Below, piece after piece: positions 1 through 6,553 of a stretch of DNA of 12,173 nucleotides (position 1 is its first letter; each line of letters starts with the position of its first letter). Source of the stretch: Pirellulales bacterium (lineage in GTDB: Bacteria > Planctomycetota > Planctomycetia > Pirellulales > JAICIG01). The notes beneath the pieces are model-generated. The model ran no database searches, was not told the DNA's origin, and saw only the letters and a program-made list of their open reading frames with translations. The translations under genes were made by a program, and so were the position numbers. Location: assembly GCA_025924495.1 (NCBI GenBank), contig JAICIG010000234.1, positions 1-12,173 of the forward strand. The letters run 5' to 3'.

Positions 1-293
1 ATGTCGTATTCGGGGCGTCCTTCTGGCGGCCAGGTCAGCTTTTGTTGCACCTCTTGGGGTGCACGCGGTCGTCCATCGACCGGGCCGGTCGCCTGCGTGA
101 AGCCCAACATCGGCTTTCCATCCGGCATGAGCCAGACGCCGACCCAACTCGTGAAGCCGGGCGTTTGCGGCGAATGATAGATCGTCAGACGCTGGTGCTC
201 GACGGCGGAGAACTCGGCCGCGCGAGCCTCCGAGAGCCCTACTGCGGCCAAAGCGACAGCCAAGGTTGCGAAATGGAGCTTTGTCGTTCTCAC
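1..293 (-). CDS. Sialidase-like secreted protein, 5' part only (runs off the left edge)
   Basis: The minus strand is open from a GTG at 293 to the window edge, giving 97 residues. The start is set by a stop codon two codons upstream and by a signal peptide that begins at once: basic MRTTKLHF, a hydrophobic core to about residue 20, and an ARAA cleavage site near 26. The mature part reads LTIYHSPQTPGFTSWVGVW, then LMPDGKPMLGFTQATGPVDG, then WPPEGRPEYD. This SPxTPGxTSWVGxWxMPDG / FTQxTGP pattern is one I associate with planctomycete proteins annotated as exo-alpha-sialidase (BNR-repeat) enzymes, which cleave terminal sugars from exported or environmental glycans. The catalytic Asp boxes would lie outside the window, so the enzymatic role is inferred. 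No strong ribosome binding site is visible; AGGAAAACAAGG lies too far upstream to be convincing. Confidence 0.6.
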   Translation of the reverse strand, partial: MRTTKLHFATLAVALAAVGLSEARAAEFSAVEHQRLTIYHSPQTPGFTSWVGVWLMPDGKPMLGFTQATGPVDGRPRAPQEVQQKLTWPPEGRPEYD

Positions 294-753
294 GATTTAT
301 GTTTCCCGGAGGCGGATTTTGCCTTGTTTTCCTGCGGTGCAATGAACCCGCATTGCAAAACGTCCTGCGGCACTTTAACGCGCCACGTTGTTCGACGCGA
401 CGAATCGCGCTTGCAGGTGCTGGCTGCCTGCTCGCCGCATCGCACCTTATTGGATTAAATGGCTGAACTGATGTTTAAAGGCCGCCAATTGCCATGCGCA
501 TTCTCGGCAATTGCCCGACAATTCAGGGGACAGTCAGTCCGGCCCCTGCCGGTCGGACTGGGACTTGGCTTCTTTCTGGCGTTCGACGCCCTGAAACCGC
601 CCCCGGGCGTTCGTGCAGTTTCGTGCGGAGGTGCGCCGGACCTCAGCACGCAACGTTCGGGAAGAATCAGCAGGTCTTGATGATCAGAATTGAAGCATTG
701 CAGGCCGCATCGATTGGTAGGCAATCGCCCTTTCTTCACCGGTTTAATTCGTG
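294..753. other. Intergenic region without a recognisable gene
   Basis: No frame on either strand gives a protein I recognise; the short open frames lack family motifs and convincing start sites. The stretch holds the inverted repeat at 338-357 and a hairpin-rich patch at 524-560. In that patch CAGGGG (524-529) can pair with CCCCTG (543-548), and CAGTCCG (535-541) can pair with CGGACTG (554-560). The two pairings exclude each other. The remainder is probably the upstream region of the gene at 293 plus the unmarked end of the transposase element that begins at 754. Confidence 0.4.
338..357. promoter_or_regulatory. Inverted repeat upstream of the sialidase-like gene
   Basis: TGCAATG (338-344) and CATTGCA (351-357) are perfect 7-bp arms separated by 6 bases. 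The pair sits 45 to 64 bases upstream of the GTG start at 293, where an operator or activator site would be placed. There is no independent evidence that a regulator binds here. Confidence 0.25.
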
Positions 754-1686
754 TTAGGCGGCCAAGGTTTTAGTACGATTCACAGTCGTCGCGGCGAAGG
801 TAGACGCAGGTAACCCGTCTCGTCGCCGCAAACCCTTCGCATGAACCGGAGCCGGTCTTCGCAAGGCAGAGCCCATCAGCCGCTTGAGCATGCTGTTCAC
901 CGTTTCGGCTTGCCAGCGTTGAGTATAACGCGTGAGATGCAGTCGCTGAGCCATCTGGCGTCGCTAATATCCGCGTGGTGGTTTGTCGGTACGCCGCCCG
1001 ATCAGCGGCGGAATAAATGTCCGCACGCCGCGTTCGAGACGTGCATACTCGTGAGTGTGCTCAGCGTCGTAACCGGTATCCAGGGCGACGGCTTCGATGG
1101 GCGTTCGTCGCAATCCTTGGTCTTACAGGGGCCGAAAGTGCTTGATGTCGGGGCCCGGGCCGCGGGCGGGCACGATCGCCAGGATCAAATGGCTGGCGCA
1201 ATCGCAGAGTAAACCGGCTTTCGGAAAGCGGGCGTACGTGGTTTTCTGCCAGTATTTCGAGCAACTGGCGCGGCGTTTCACGTAGTAGTGGTTGACGTGG
1301 TGCGATTCCCAGCCCGTGCCATCGCCCGCCGCCAACGAAACGGTCGGCGCAATTCGCCGCTGAACGACCGCCAAGTCGATCGTCTTGTCCAGCAGTCGCT
1401 TGGCCAACGGCATCCGCAGCAGTCGCTGAGCCGCCTTTTGAAACGTCGTGAAATGCGGAACGGTGGGCAATTCAATCGCGGCGCAAAGGTCCGGGCAATC
1501 AATCAGCAGCGCCGCCAGCTTCCGGTAATCGAGCTGAAGAAACTCCTTAAGCGCCAGGCACGCAAACAATTGCGGCTGCGTGAACTTCTTCGGACTCGAA
1601 CGATGCCCATACAGCGGAAGCGCGAGATGACCAATCAGATAGGCCGTCTTGATGACGCGCCGGGGAGACTTGCTCGTACTGCTCAT
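754..1686 (-). pseudogene. IS4/IS5-superfamily DDE transposase, inactivated by two nonsense codons
   Basis: A single minus-strand frame runs from ATG 1686 to TAA 754-756, about 310 codons. It is broken only by TAA at 1123-1125 (codon 188) and TAG at 964-966 (codon 241). Reading through both gives a typical cut-and-paste transposase. The acidic triad is visible: D122 in AAGDGTGWESHH, D203 in VALDTGYDAEHTHEYAR, and E260 in RWQAETVNSMLKRLMGSAL. Conserved FIPPLIGRRTDKPPRGY precedes the second stop; related proteins have a second Tyr there, so TAG is likely a one-base change of a Tyr codon. The TAA likely replaces a Leu codon (FRPL-L-DQ). The C-terminal 35 residues look diverged or frameshifted. 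A purine-rich AGGAAGGGAG abuts the ATG. I could not match terminal inverted repeats, so element ends are unknown. The exact IS family is uncertain. Confidence 0.85.
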
Positions 1687-2115
1687 CTCCCTTCCTACGT
1701 TGCAGATCTAGCTAGCAGACGAGTGCTATCACGCGTTTTCTACAGAGCAGAAGAGCCCCCCTTGAGCGGCTCCTTTGGTGATTGCGGCGGAAGCCCCAAA
1801 CACCTTGTCACGCTATCGCCAGTAGTTCGACCGGGGCCTGAGATCGCTCTACCTGGCATGGCCTCCTGGTCGTTATTCGTGATCACTCACGCGAGCCTTG
1901 TCGAATGCTAGATCCCTTGCTTGCCCATCCTGTTCGATGAGCGGCATATGGAAATGGCGCATGATTTTAGTTATTGAGGCACTGGAAGACGAAAAAAGCC
2001 CGCAAATTATCGGCTGTGATCTCTACTACGGCGCCGCCTCGCGCATTTACTAAACCTTGGTACGCAAAAATGGTGACGCTATGCCCCACGGAAATCGTCC
2101 GACTGAGCTACGAAT
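1687..2115. other. Intergenic region between the DUF1573 gene and the dead transposase
   Basis: No gene is recognisable here. The part next to 1686 probably contains the unmarked end of the transposase element. GAGCC (1752-1756) with a matching GGCTC shortly downstream could form a weak hairpin. A 30-codon plus-strand frame from ATG 1961 to TAA 2053 has no ribosome binding site or family match. At 2098-2114, directly beyond the DUF1573 stop codon, the minus strand carries a short tRNA-like string (TAGCTCAGTCGGA), but the rest of a tRNA is absent. No clear rho-independent terminator follows the DUF1573 gene. Confidence 0.4.
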
Positions 2116-3375
2116 TCAATCCTCGACCACAGCAAAATGGAGAAGTATCTTAACTCGCGGCAAATTCGCATTTTTGAATGGAATTAAGATTTCACCCGCT
2201 TTTCCCTGCGGCCCCCCCATATGATTCACCTTAGGCGAACCCGGAGCGATCTCAATGTTTATGGGTATAAGGATTGTCTGGCTGCTGCTAACTTTATTAA
2301 CATTGCCATATGTTACTTTCAGAGACTCTAAACTGAATTCGGGCGGCTCGAGCGAGAAGTCGACGAGGTCCTTACCGCGAACTATCAACGTCACCGTGCG
2401 CTTTGCTCCTTCGCTTTGTTTTACATGTCCGATCGAAAGGACGCCGCGCTCTTGGCTCCATCCACTGCCGACGATCGATATTGGCCCACCAATGTTTCCC
2501 GTGATTGGCAGCTCTAGCTCTGCCTCGCCCTTCAGGTTCGATTTTAGACGAATCTTCAAGTTGAATACTCCCAAAGGCAAGCCCGGCTTGAGCATTACGT
2601 TAAACTCGGCGGCGCTTTTGACGCCCTTGGGAAGCTGATCGGGACCGACCTCGTTCAACTTAATATCGAAATATGCTGCCATCGAAGGATTTGACAACTG
2701 GTACTCGATCACTTCCAAGTCGTCCACAAAATAGGCTAGCAAGTATGCGGTTGCTTCAGCCTTTTCGCCGACGCGAACATTGCTGAAAACAATCTCTTTT
2801 GGTTCAAATGCAAACTGACGAACAACTTGGCCGGTCACAAACAACCGCAAAATAGGATGTTCCTGATCGTTTGTGTGCACGTCGACATATTGACGGAACA
2901 CGCTTTGCTCAAGATTGATATTCCAGCGCACCTGGACTGTTGCCGTTCCACCCGGCGGAATTGGCTCGAGGGGCAAGTTAGCGAAAGTGCACTTACCGCA
3001 ACTTACGTCCGCCCGCAGCAGCTTTAACGGCGCGGTTCCTTCGTTCCTAATAATGAATGAATGACGATGATCTAAAGTGCTATTTGGTAAATACCCAAAA
3101 TCATAAACGGTCTCATCTGCCACGGCTGTAGGCGACTCCTCGCTAACCGAAGGACTGCTCGCAACACTTGCCGCAGATTCTTCGAGCCAATCGGAGGGAA
3201 GGTCACCCGCAGAAGTCAGATTAGGGGACGACAATAGATCAATCACCGGAAATTCAAGTTGGGTCCAGGAAAACAAACTAGTAACGGCGACACCCAACAA
3301 GACGGTAAAAGCGATCAAAAATCCAGTTCTCACGTTATTATCTCGCGCGCCGCGACTTGCTGCATGCTGCAGCAT
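2116..3375 (-). CDS. Membrane-anchored DUF1573-domain protein
   Basis: This 419-residue protein has one N-terminal hydrophobic segment at about residues 17-37 (TGFLIAFTVLLGVAVTSLFS). It acts as an uncleaved anchor or signal, so most of the protein lies outside the cytoplasmic membrane. A Ser/Glu-rich linker follows to about 88. A DUF1573 domain covers about 89-172: YDFGYLPNSTLDHRHSFIIR, NEGTAPLKLLRADVSCGKC, IPPGGTATVQVRWN. This is an immunoglobulin-like beta fold; the SCGKC cysteine pair at 125-129 replaces the usual SCGC-type motif. Residues about 175-300 and 300-419 look like further beta-sandwich domains without a name I can assign. DUF1573 proteins are abundant in planctomycetes and Bacteroidetes with no settled biochemical role; a structural surface function is inference. 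Start ATG 3375 lacks a ribosome binding site and lies inside an 18-bp palindrome; GTG at residue 16 is an alternative. The gene appears less GC-rich than the gene at 8629. Confidence 0.85.
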   Translation of the reverse strand: MLQHAASRGARDNNVRTGFLIAFTVLLGVAVTSLFSWTQLEFPVIDLLSSPNLTSAGDLPSDWLEESAASVASSPSVSEESPTAVADETVYDFGYLPNSTLDHRHSFIIRNEGTAPLKLLRADVSCGKCTFANLPLEPIPPGGTATVQVRWNINLEQSVFRQYVDVHTNDQEHPILRLFVTGQVVRQFAFEPKEIVFSNVRVGEKAEATAYLLAYFVDDLEVIEYQLSNPSMAAYFDIKLNEVGPDQLPKGVKSAAEFNVMLKPGLPLGVFNLKIRLKSNLKGEAELELPITGNIGGPISIVGSGWSQERGVLSIGHVKQSEGAKRTVTLIVRGKDLVDFSLEPPEFSLESLKVTYGNVNKVSSSQTILIPINIEIAPGSPKVNHMGGPQGKAGEILIPFKNANLPRVKILLHFAVVED

Positions 3376-3378
3376 GCA
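3361..3378. promoter_or_regulatory. 18-bp perfect palindrome over the DUF1573 start codon
   Basis: TGCATGCTGCAGCATGCA equals its own reverse complement. It covers the ATG of the gene at 2116-3375. It could be a protein-binding site or an mRNA structure limiting initiation; chance cannot be ruled out. If it folds in the mRNA, it would hide the annotated start codon and favour a downstream GTG start. Confidence 0.3.
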
Positions 3379-3593
3379 TTGGGTTAGCCAGTAATTCTAT
3401 GCCTGCTATCGCCATTCACAAAATGGCAGCTGCGTTCACCTGGCAACAAAATTTGCGGGCCGCGACGACAAGCACCAGTCTTGAGCAGGAGCCCCCCCCC
3501 GTGGAGTGGCACGCAGCCTCCTCCCCCGTCAGACGGGCTCGGTGCCCGCTTGACGTTATGCCTCGACGATGAGAAGAAGATGGGTCATCTTTA

Positions 3594-3610
3594 GAGCCTA
3601 TCCGAGAACC
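3594..3610. repeat. Probable terminal inverted repeat of the IS5-type relic
   Basis: GAGCCTATCCGAGAACC overlaps the transposase stop codon, where IS5-group elements of this kind usually have their end. No matching copy in inverse orientation is visible near 4215-4390, so the partner end was probably lost. Confidence 0.4.
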
Positions 3611-4215
3611 CCTGCAGTTCGTAGCGTGATGATTGCAAATCGGAGATGCAAGAATCCCAGGTAGTTCGCGACCTTTTTCTCCCAGCGGATCAGCAGCCGC
3701 CGGGCGCGGTTGAGCCAGGAATGCGTGCGTTCGCCTTTTTAGCACCGTGCCGTGGCTTTCATATCGAGTGCTGATTGGCCTTGAATGCGGCATTAGACCA
3801 ACAACCCGACGCGCGGGCTCGCGATTAATCCGTTCGCCGGCGTACGCTATGTCGAGACAAAGATGTTACGGCCGCTGGAAAGTGCGTCCGAGACGTTCAA
3901 TCGGATGGCTCCCAGCGCGTCGAGAGCAGTCTCTCCCTAGGCACGTTGGTGGCATCGACAGCCACGGCTTCGACGAGCATTGAGCGTTTGACGCTCAGGT
4001 CGTCGCGTTCATTCCGATTTTCCGTTCGTCTTCCCGAACAGCGGCGATTTAGTCGTCGTCCCGCCCTTGATCTGCCACTCCCAATCGATCCCTTTCAGTT
4101 CTTCAAATTCGATACGGACGAGTTCTCGAACTCGTCGACAACGCTTTATTCCGCCCAACCTTGGAAACAGGCCGAAATTATTCCGCCGACTAGATTCAGG
4201 CAATTGTCTGCGCAT
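3598..4215 (-). pseudogene. IS5-type transposase relic with several frameshifts and a lost 5' end
   Basis: On the minus strand, conserved pieces of an IS5-family transposase appear in order but in changing frames. Near 4215-4010: VRIEFEELKGIDWEWQ, then GTTTKSPLFGKT, matching the family's ELKGIDWEWQ...AMTKAPLGGEKTG with the first catalytic Asp. From about 4019 a shifted frame reads RDDLSVKRSMLVEAVAVDATN. From about 3923 another frame reads ETALDALGAIRLNVSDALS. At 3737-3601 the C-terminus reads ERTHAWLNRARRLLIRWEKK, then VANYLGFLHLRFAIITLRTA, ending GVLG and stop at 3598-3600; it contains the family's conserved Glu in ERTHAWLNR. The stop overlaps GAGCCTATCCGAGAACC (3594-3610), probably the element's terminal repeat. 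The N-terminal helix-turn-helix region and the opposite end are missing or unrecognisable. It cannot encode an active enzyme. Confidence 0.75.
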
Positions 4216-4344
4216 GATCGCATTGCTTTGCGACTAACGCGGTCAACTTATTCGCGACTCCCTGCGTTTAACCGGCACGACTCCTTTCGTCCTACGACAA
4301 GAACGATTGGAGTCGTACCCTGCTAATAAGATTTCACACTTTAT

Positions 4345-4372
4345 GGACCGCTCTCACTGCAGAGCGTCAACG
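4345..4372 (-). terminator. Weak hairpin downstream of the 121-residue secreted protein gene
   Basis: GACCGCTCT and AGAGCGTC flank a short CACTGC loop, pairing apart from one bulged C. It lies 20 to 45 bases beyond the stop codon of the gene at 4392-4757. There is no clear U tract, so termination here is tentative. Confidence 0.25.
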
Positions 4373-4391
4373 ACGGCAAAGAGCCGACAGG

Positions 4392-4757
4392 CTATTCAAA
4401 GGTGATCGGCACATCCGTCGTCTCACCCCCGCTTAGAACGCGCAGGTTAAAATTTCCTGTTGGCCACAAATCGGTCGTTGTCGGGGGCCCCATGGAATAG
4501 CCGAAATTCCCAAATTCATCAGTGATTGTCTCCTCTGCCCCCTTAATGATCATACCCGAGACTGGGTCTTCCACAACGAACACTGCGTCAGCATTCGGCG
4601 CACCAATGCCTTGAATGTCGAGGAAGTCCGTGGTGCCAATGACATCATTGGCATCGGGCGTAACGATAGTGGGTGGATCTCCCGTAGAGGCGATACGCGC
4701 AGCCATGATAATTATGCCTACGCAGCCTACGAACGCGAACACGCAACGCCGTACCAT
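4392..4757 (-). CDS. Small secreted protein of unknown function
   Basis: The open frame extends upstream to 4868, but ATG 4757 is preferred because GGAGG (4766-4770 on the minus strand) lies 8 bases before it and a signal peptide follows immediately. The 121-residue product starts MVRRCVFAFVGCVGIIIMAA, with cleavage expected around residues 20-26. The mature part is acidic, rich in Thr, Gly and Pro, and predicted beta-rich. Segments such as IVTPDANDVIGTTDFLDIQG, EETITDEFGNFGYSMGPP and GNFNLRVLSGGETTDVPITF suggest one immunoglobulin-like or carboxypeptidase-regulatory-like sandwich. I do not recognise a named family. An exported or surface role follows from the signal peptide only. It stands alone, with relics of mobile DNA on its 3' side and the gene at 5020-5730 upstream in the same direction, about 260 bases away. 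Confidence 0.65.
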   Translation of the reverse strand: MVRRCVFAFVGCVGIIIMAARIASTGDPPTIVTPDANDVIGTTDFLDIQGIGAPNADAVFVVEDPVSGMIIKGAEETITDEFGNFGYSMGPPTTTDLWPTGNFNLRVLSGGETTDVPITFE

Positions 4758-5019
4758 AGCACATTCCTCCGATGGTTGAAGTAAACACACCGCGTGCCAT
4801 CTGCCGCTCTCTGTCGGGTCTTTATGCAAATGAGACGGCTGTTTTTGAGCTGCCAAGCCAAGGTTCACCAGACTCCCCGGTGAAATTCATCCCATAATGC
4901 ATGGTATGTAACTCCTCAAACACGATGGCTCGCTACTGACAACGCCGCTGAGGATATTGCTCGACAAGCCGGGGATCTACGTTTACTCGACGGGCAATCA
5001 TGCGGGGATATTGTTGTGA

Positions 5020-5730
5020 TCACCTGCATGATTCCCACTGGACGCCGCTACCGCGACCATTACCCCGGAATATGATTAGGCGGTTGATGTGGCAGGAATT
5101 CAGACCGCGAATCGCATCGCTGAGGCGCCGCTTTGTGTCGAGGCCGGGGCTCGGCTTGAGCGGATCGACAATGCAGCGGGGCCACGACTGTCGTTGAAAC
5201 TCATTAAGGATCTCCTCTTGGCTTTCTGCTGGGACCCTAAATCGTTTAACTAGTCGGTCGCCAAATAACAGTTCGCGCGTGACTATGTCCCATTGTGGCC
5301 GTCCCGGTTCCGGTGCCCCATCGCCATTGCGTGAAGACGTCACGACGGCGCTAGCGTTCGATTCCGTAAGACTCACTGCTAAGTCACCATCTCGGTTGTG
5401 AAGGAGTCCGCTTAAAGTAGCGAGTCCCGACTTGGTCAGAATGACACATGCATTTGTTGGAAGGCTCTGGTTCGAAATACGGATAATGTGTCGGCGACGC
5501 TTCCCTGCCGCAATACGTTCCAAACCGAGATCTAGAAACTTGTTGCAGATAAGCCAGCGGAGATCATTATTCGAGAGTCCGGCCTGATTTAGGGCGTGAA
5601 CCTCAATTGCGAATTCCCAAGGCTCCAGTGCGGAGTCTGCTGCGAATTCAGCCGCCTCGAGTAAAAGTCGAATGCCCGCTCGAGGCAGTTGGAGGCTCGT
5701 CGAGCCCCGTTGTCGACGACGAACGCGCAT
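5020..5730 (-). CDS. Two-domain planctomycete protein, possibly winged-helix DNA-binding
   Basis: The 236-residue protein has no signal peptide and is rich in Arg, so it is probably cytoplasmic. An N-terminal domain (about 18-108) reads LLLEAAEFAADSALEPWEFA, then LSNNDLRWLICNKFLDLGLE, ending in TNACVILTKSGLATL. A poorly conserved linker follows (110-142). The C-terminal domain (about 143-232) reads PQWDIVTRELLFGDRLVKRF, VPAESQEEILNEFQRQSWP, TKRRLSDAIRGLN and LIIFRGNGRGSGVQWE. I remember this C-terminal pattern (W-x-LxxGxxxVKxFRxPAxxQExIL... DPKRRLxDxIxxLNxxxxxxLIRFxGDGxGxGVxWE) as common in uncharacterised planctomycete proteins. Its helix content and final beta hairpin resemble a winged helix, but DNA binding is inference. 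A GAAGAGG lies about 7-13 bases upstream of ATG 5730. The 8-bp-arm inverted repeat at 5764-5781 could be an autoregulatory operator. Confidence 0.65.
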   Translation of the reverse strand: MRVRRRQRGSTSLQLPRAGIRLLLEAAEFAADSALEPWEFAIEVHALNQAGLSNNDLRWLICNKFLDLGLERIAAGKRRRHIIRISNQSLPTNACVILTKSGLATLSGLLHNRDGDLAVSLTESNASAVVTSSRNGDGAPEPGRPQWDIVTRELLFGDRLVKRFRVPAESQEEILNEFQRQSWPRCIVDPLKPSPGLDTKRRLSDAIRGLNSCHINRLIIFRGNGRGSGVQWESCR

Positions 5731-5763
5731 GGATATGCCTCTTCACGGTCGTTCCGAACAGGG

Positions 5764-5781
5764 TCAGTGCAGATGCACTGA
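5764..5781. promoter_or_regulatory. Perfect inverted repeat upstream of the two-domain protein gene
   Basis: TCAGTGCA and TGCACTGA are exact reverse complements separated by GA. The repeat lies 34 to 51 bases upstream of ATG 5730, in the promoter interval. The tiny spacer suits a dimeric repressor site better than an RNA hairpin. No confident -35/-10 pair could be placed around it. Confidence 0.35.
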
Positions 5782-5908
5782 TAATCGAAAAGTGTGAACG
5801 GAACCCGACATCAAGAGTTGCCGGTCAATCACCACATTACATACAGATTTTGTGCGCGGCGCCGGCGTCGAGACTCTGTACATCAAACGGCCTCCCGGTG
5901 GAAAAGCG

Positions 5909-5920
5909 GTAAGCGTCCGG
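5909..5920. repeat. IS66-type terminal repeat (one end)
   Basis: GTAAGCGTCCGG has the GTAAGCG start characteristic of IS66-family inverted repeats and lies just beyond the transposase 3' end, in the expected place. The other end is not in the window. Confidence 0.55.
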
Positions 5921-6015
5921 TGCAACCCGTCTTTGCCAGGCAGTTGGCGATCAGCTGAAGAGCGACGATTTACTTGCTGGGCCTGCCAACAATTGGGAAG
6001 CAGTTGGCGCAGGGC

Positions 6016-6035
6016 GTCGCCGGGAGACGCCGGGA
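6016..6035. repeat. 10-bp tandem duplication inside the IS66 fragment
   Basis: GTCGCCGGGA (6016-6025) is followed directly by GACGCCGGGA (6026-6035), identical at nine of ten positions. Ten bases shift the reading frame by one, which is the shift seen in the transposase fragment here. Confidence 0.6.
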
Positions 6036-6173
6036 CTAAGGGCAGGCAGGCGGATCAGCAGGTCGCGGAGATAGGCGAACGGCTCGACCTTGTTGCGCAG
6101 GCAGGAGGCGATCAGGCTGAAGTGAATCGCCGCAGCGCGCCCGCCCCGATCGCTGCCAAGAACGAGCCAATTG

Positions 6174-6232
6174 CGGCGGTTATGCGGAGCTCCGCATAAC
6201 CGCCGTTATGCAGAGTTCGGCGCTATGCGGAG
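6174..6232. repeat. 32-bp perfect palindrome with two further TATGCxGAG units
   Basis: Positions 6174-6189 and 6190-6205 are exact reverse complements around GAGCTC, giving 16-bp arms with no loop. The arm contains TTATGCGGAG (6180-6189). Direct near-copies follow at 6206-6215 (TTATGCAGAG) and 6223-6232 (CTATGCGGAG), and the inverted copy is at 6190-6199. Such clustered direct and inverted copies suggest binding sites of a recombinase or transposase at an element end. The palindrome abuts the truncated IS66 gene at its RRNW codons. I have a loose memory of similar TATGC(C/G)GAG palindromes near tyrosine recombinase and IS91-like genes, but no such gene is visible here. Confidence 0.6.
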
Positions 6233-6553
6233 TAGCGGGCGGAAGCTTCGGCGAATGACGCCTCCGGATCGCCTGCTACCACCCTGTTCGTCACCTAGCC
6301 GCCACCACTGCAAATGTTTCGATCTCATTGCGCGCACAGGACCAGCCGACCTGAGGCACAATCGCAATGCGCAGGGAATGCCTACATCTTAGCCGCGGCG
6401 GAGTCTAAGCCGCTACAAGGCTTCCCGCCCCAGACCAGACCGGCGGTGCGGAAAAGTGCATGTCGCGTCTGGCGATTCCGGCAGGCCATTCCAACTTACG
6501 TGCGGTTCGATGCACGGATGGCATCGCCTCGTGCAGCTTGGCCGCGGAGAGCC
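6233..6553. other. Region without a recognisable gene, possibly mobile-element debris
   Basis: No frame on either strand gives a recognisable protein. The palindrome cluster lies to the left and the 3' end of the minus-strand secreted-protein frame to the right. It contains the left arm (6512-6526) of an imperfect inverted repeat whose right arm is at 6568-6582. The region may include the true, frameshifted 3' end of the gene at 6961, since a second minus-strand frame stays open to 6496. Confidence 0.35.

Larger units (their letters stand above)
5909..6178 (-). pseudogene. IS66-type transposase C-terminal fragment with element end
   Basis: The minus strand from 6178 encodes RRNWLVLGSDRGGRAAAIHF, SLIASCLRNKVEPFAYLRDL and LIRLPALSPG, the conserved C-terminus of IS66-family DDE transposases (typically GRRNWLFxGSDRGG...HFSLIxSCKxNxVEPxAYLRDVLxRLPAL). 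After SPG the frame is lost and ends at 5951-5953. The next frame continues DALRQLLPNCWQ, also typical. The break coincides with a 10-bp near-tandem duplication at 6016-6035; removing one unit restores LSPGDALRQLLP. The sequence GTAAGCGTCCGG at 5909-5920 matches the GTAAGCG start of IS66 terminal repeats and marks the element end. Everything upstream of the RRNW motif, including the catalytic residues and the accessory genes, is missing. The cut falls at the palindrome 6174-6205. Confidence 0.8.

Noticed and set aside
1288..1911. Long plus-strand open frame of 207 codons
   Set aside because: Most of it lies antisense to the minus-strand transposase, whose D-D-E motifs are clear; the rest is Arg-rich without motifs.
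1961..2053. Plus-strand 30-codon frame starting MILVIEALEDEKSPQ
   Set aside because: It has no ribosome binding site, no family match and no neighbour that supports it.
2098..2114. tRNA-like string on the minus strand (TAGCTCAGTCGGA) next to the DUF1573 stop codon
   Set aside because: The following bases do not close a D-stem, and no anticodon arm, T-arm or acceptor stem follows. It is at most a short tRNA fragment and more likely chance.
3491..3499. Run of nine C residues
   Set aside because: A homopolymer run of this length in a GC-rich non-coding stretch may be chance or sequencing uncertainty; no gene reads through it, so phase variation has no target.
5852..6199. Plus-strand open frame of 115 codons
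   Set aside because: It is antisense to the IS66 fragment, which shows an unmistakable conserved C-terminus on the minus strand.
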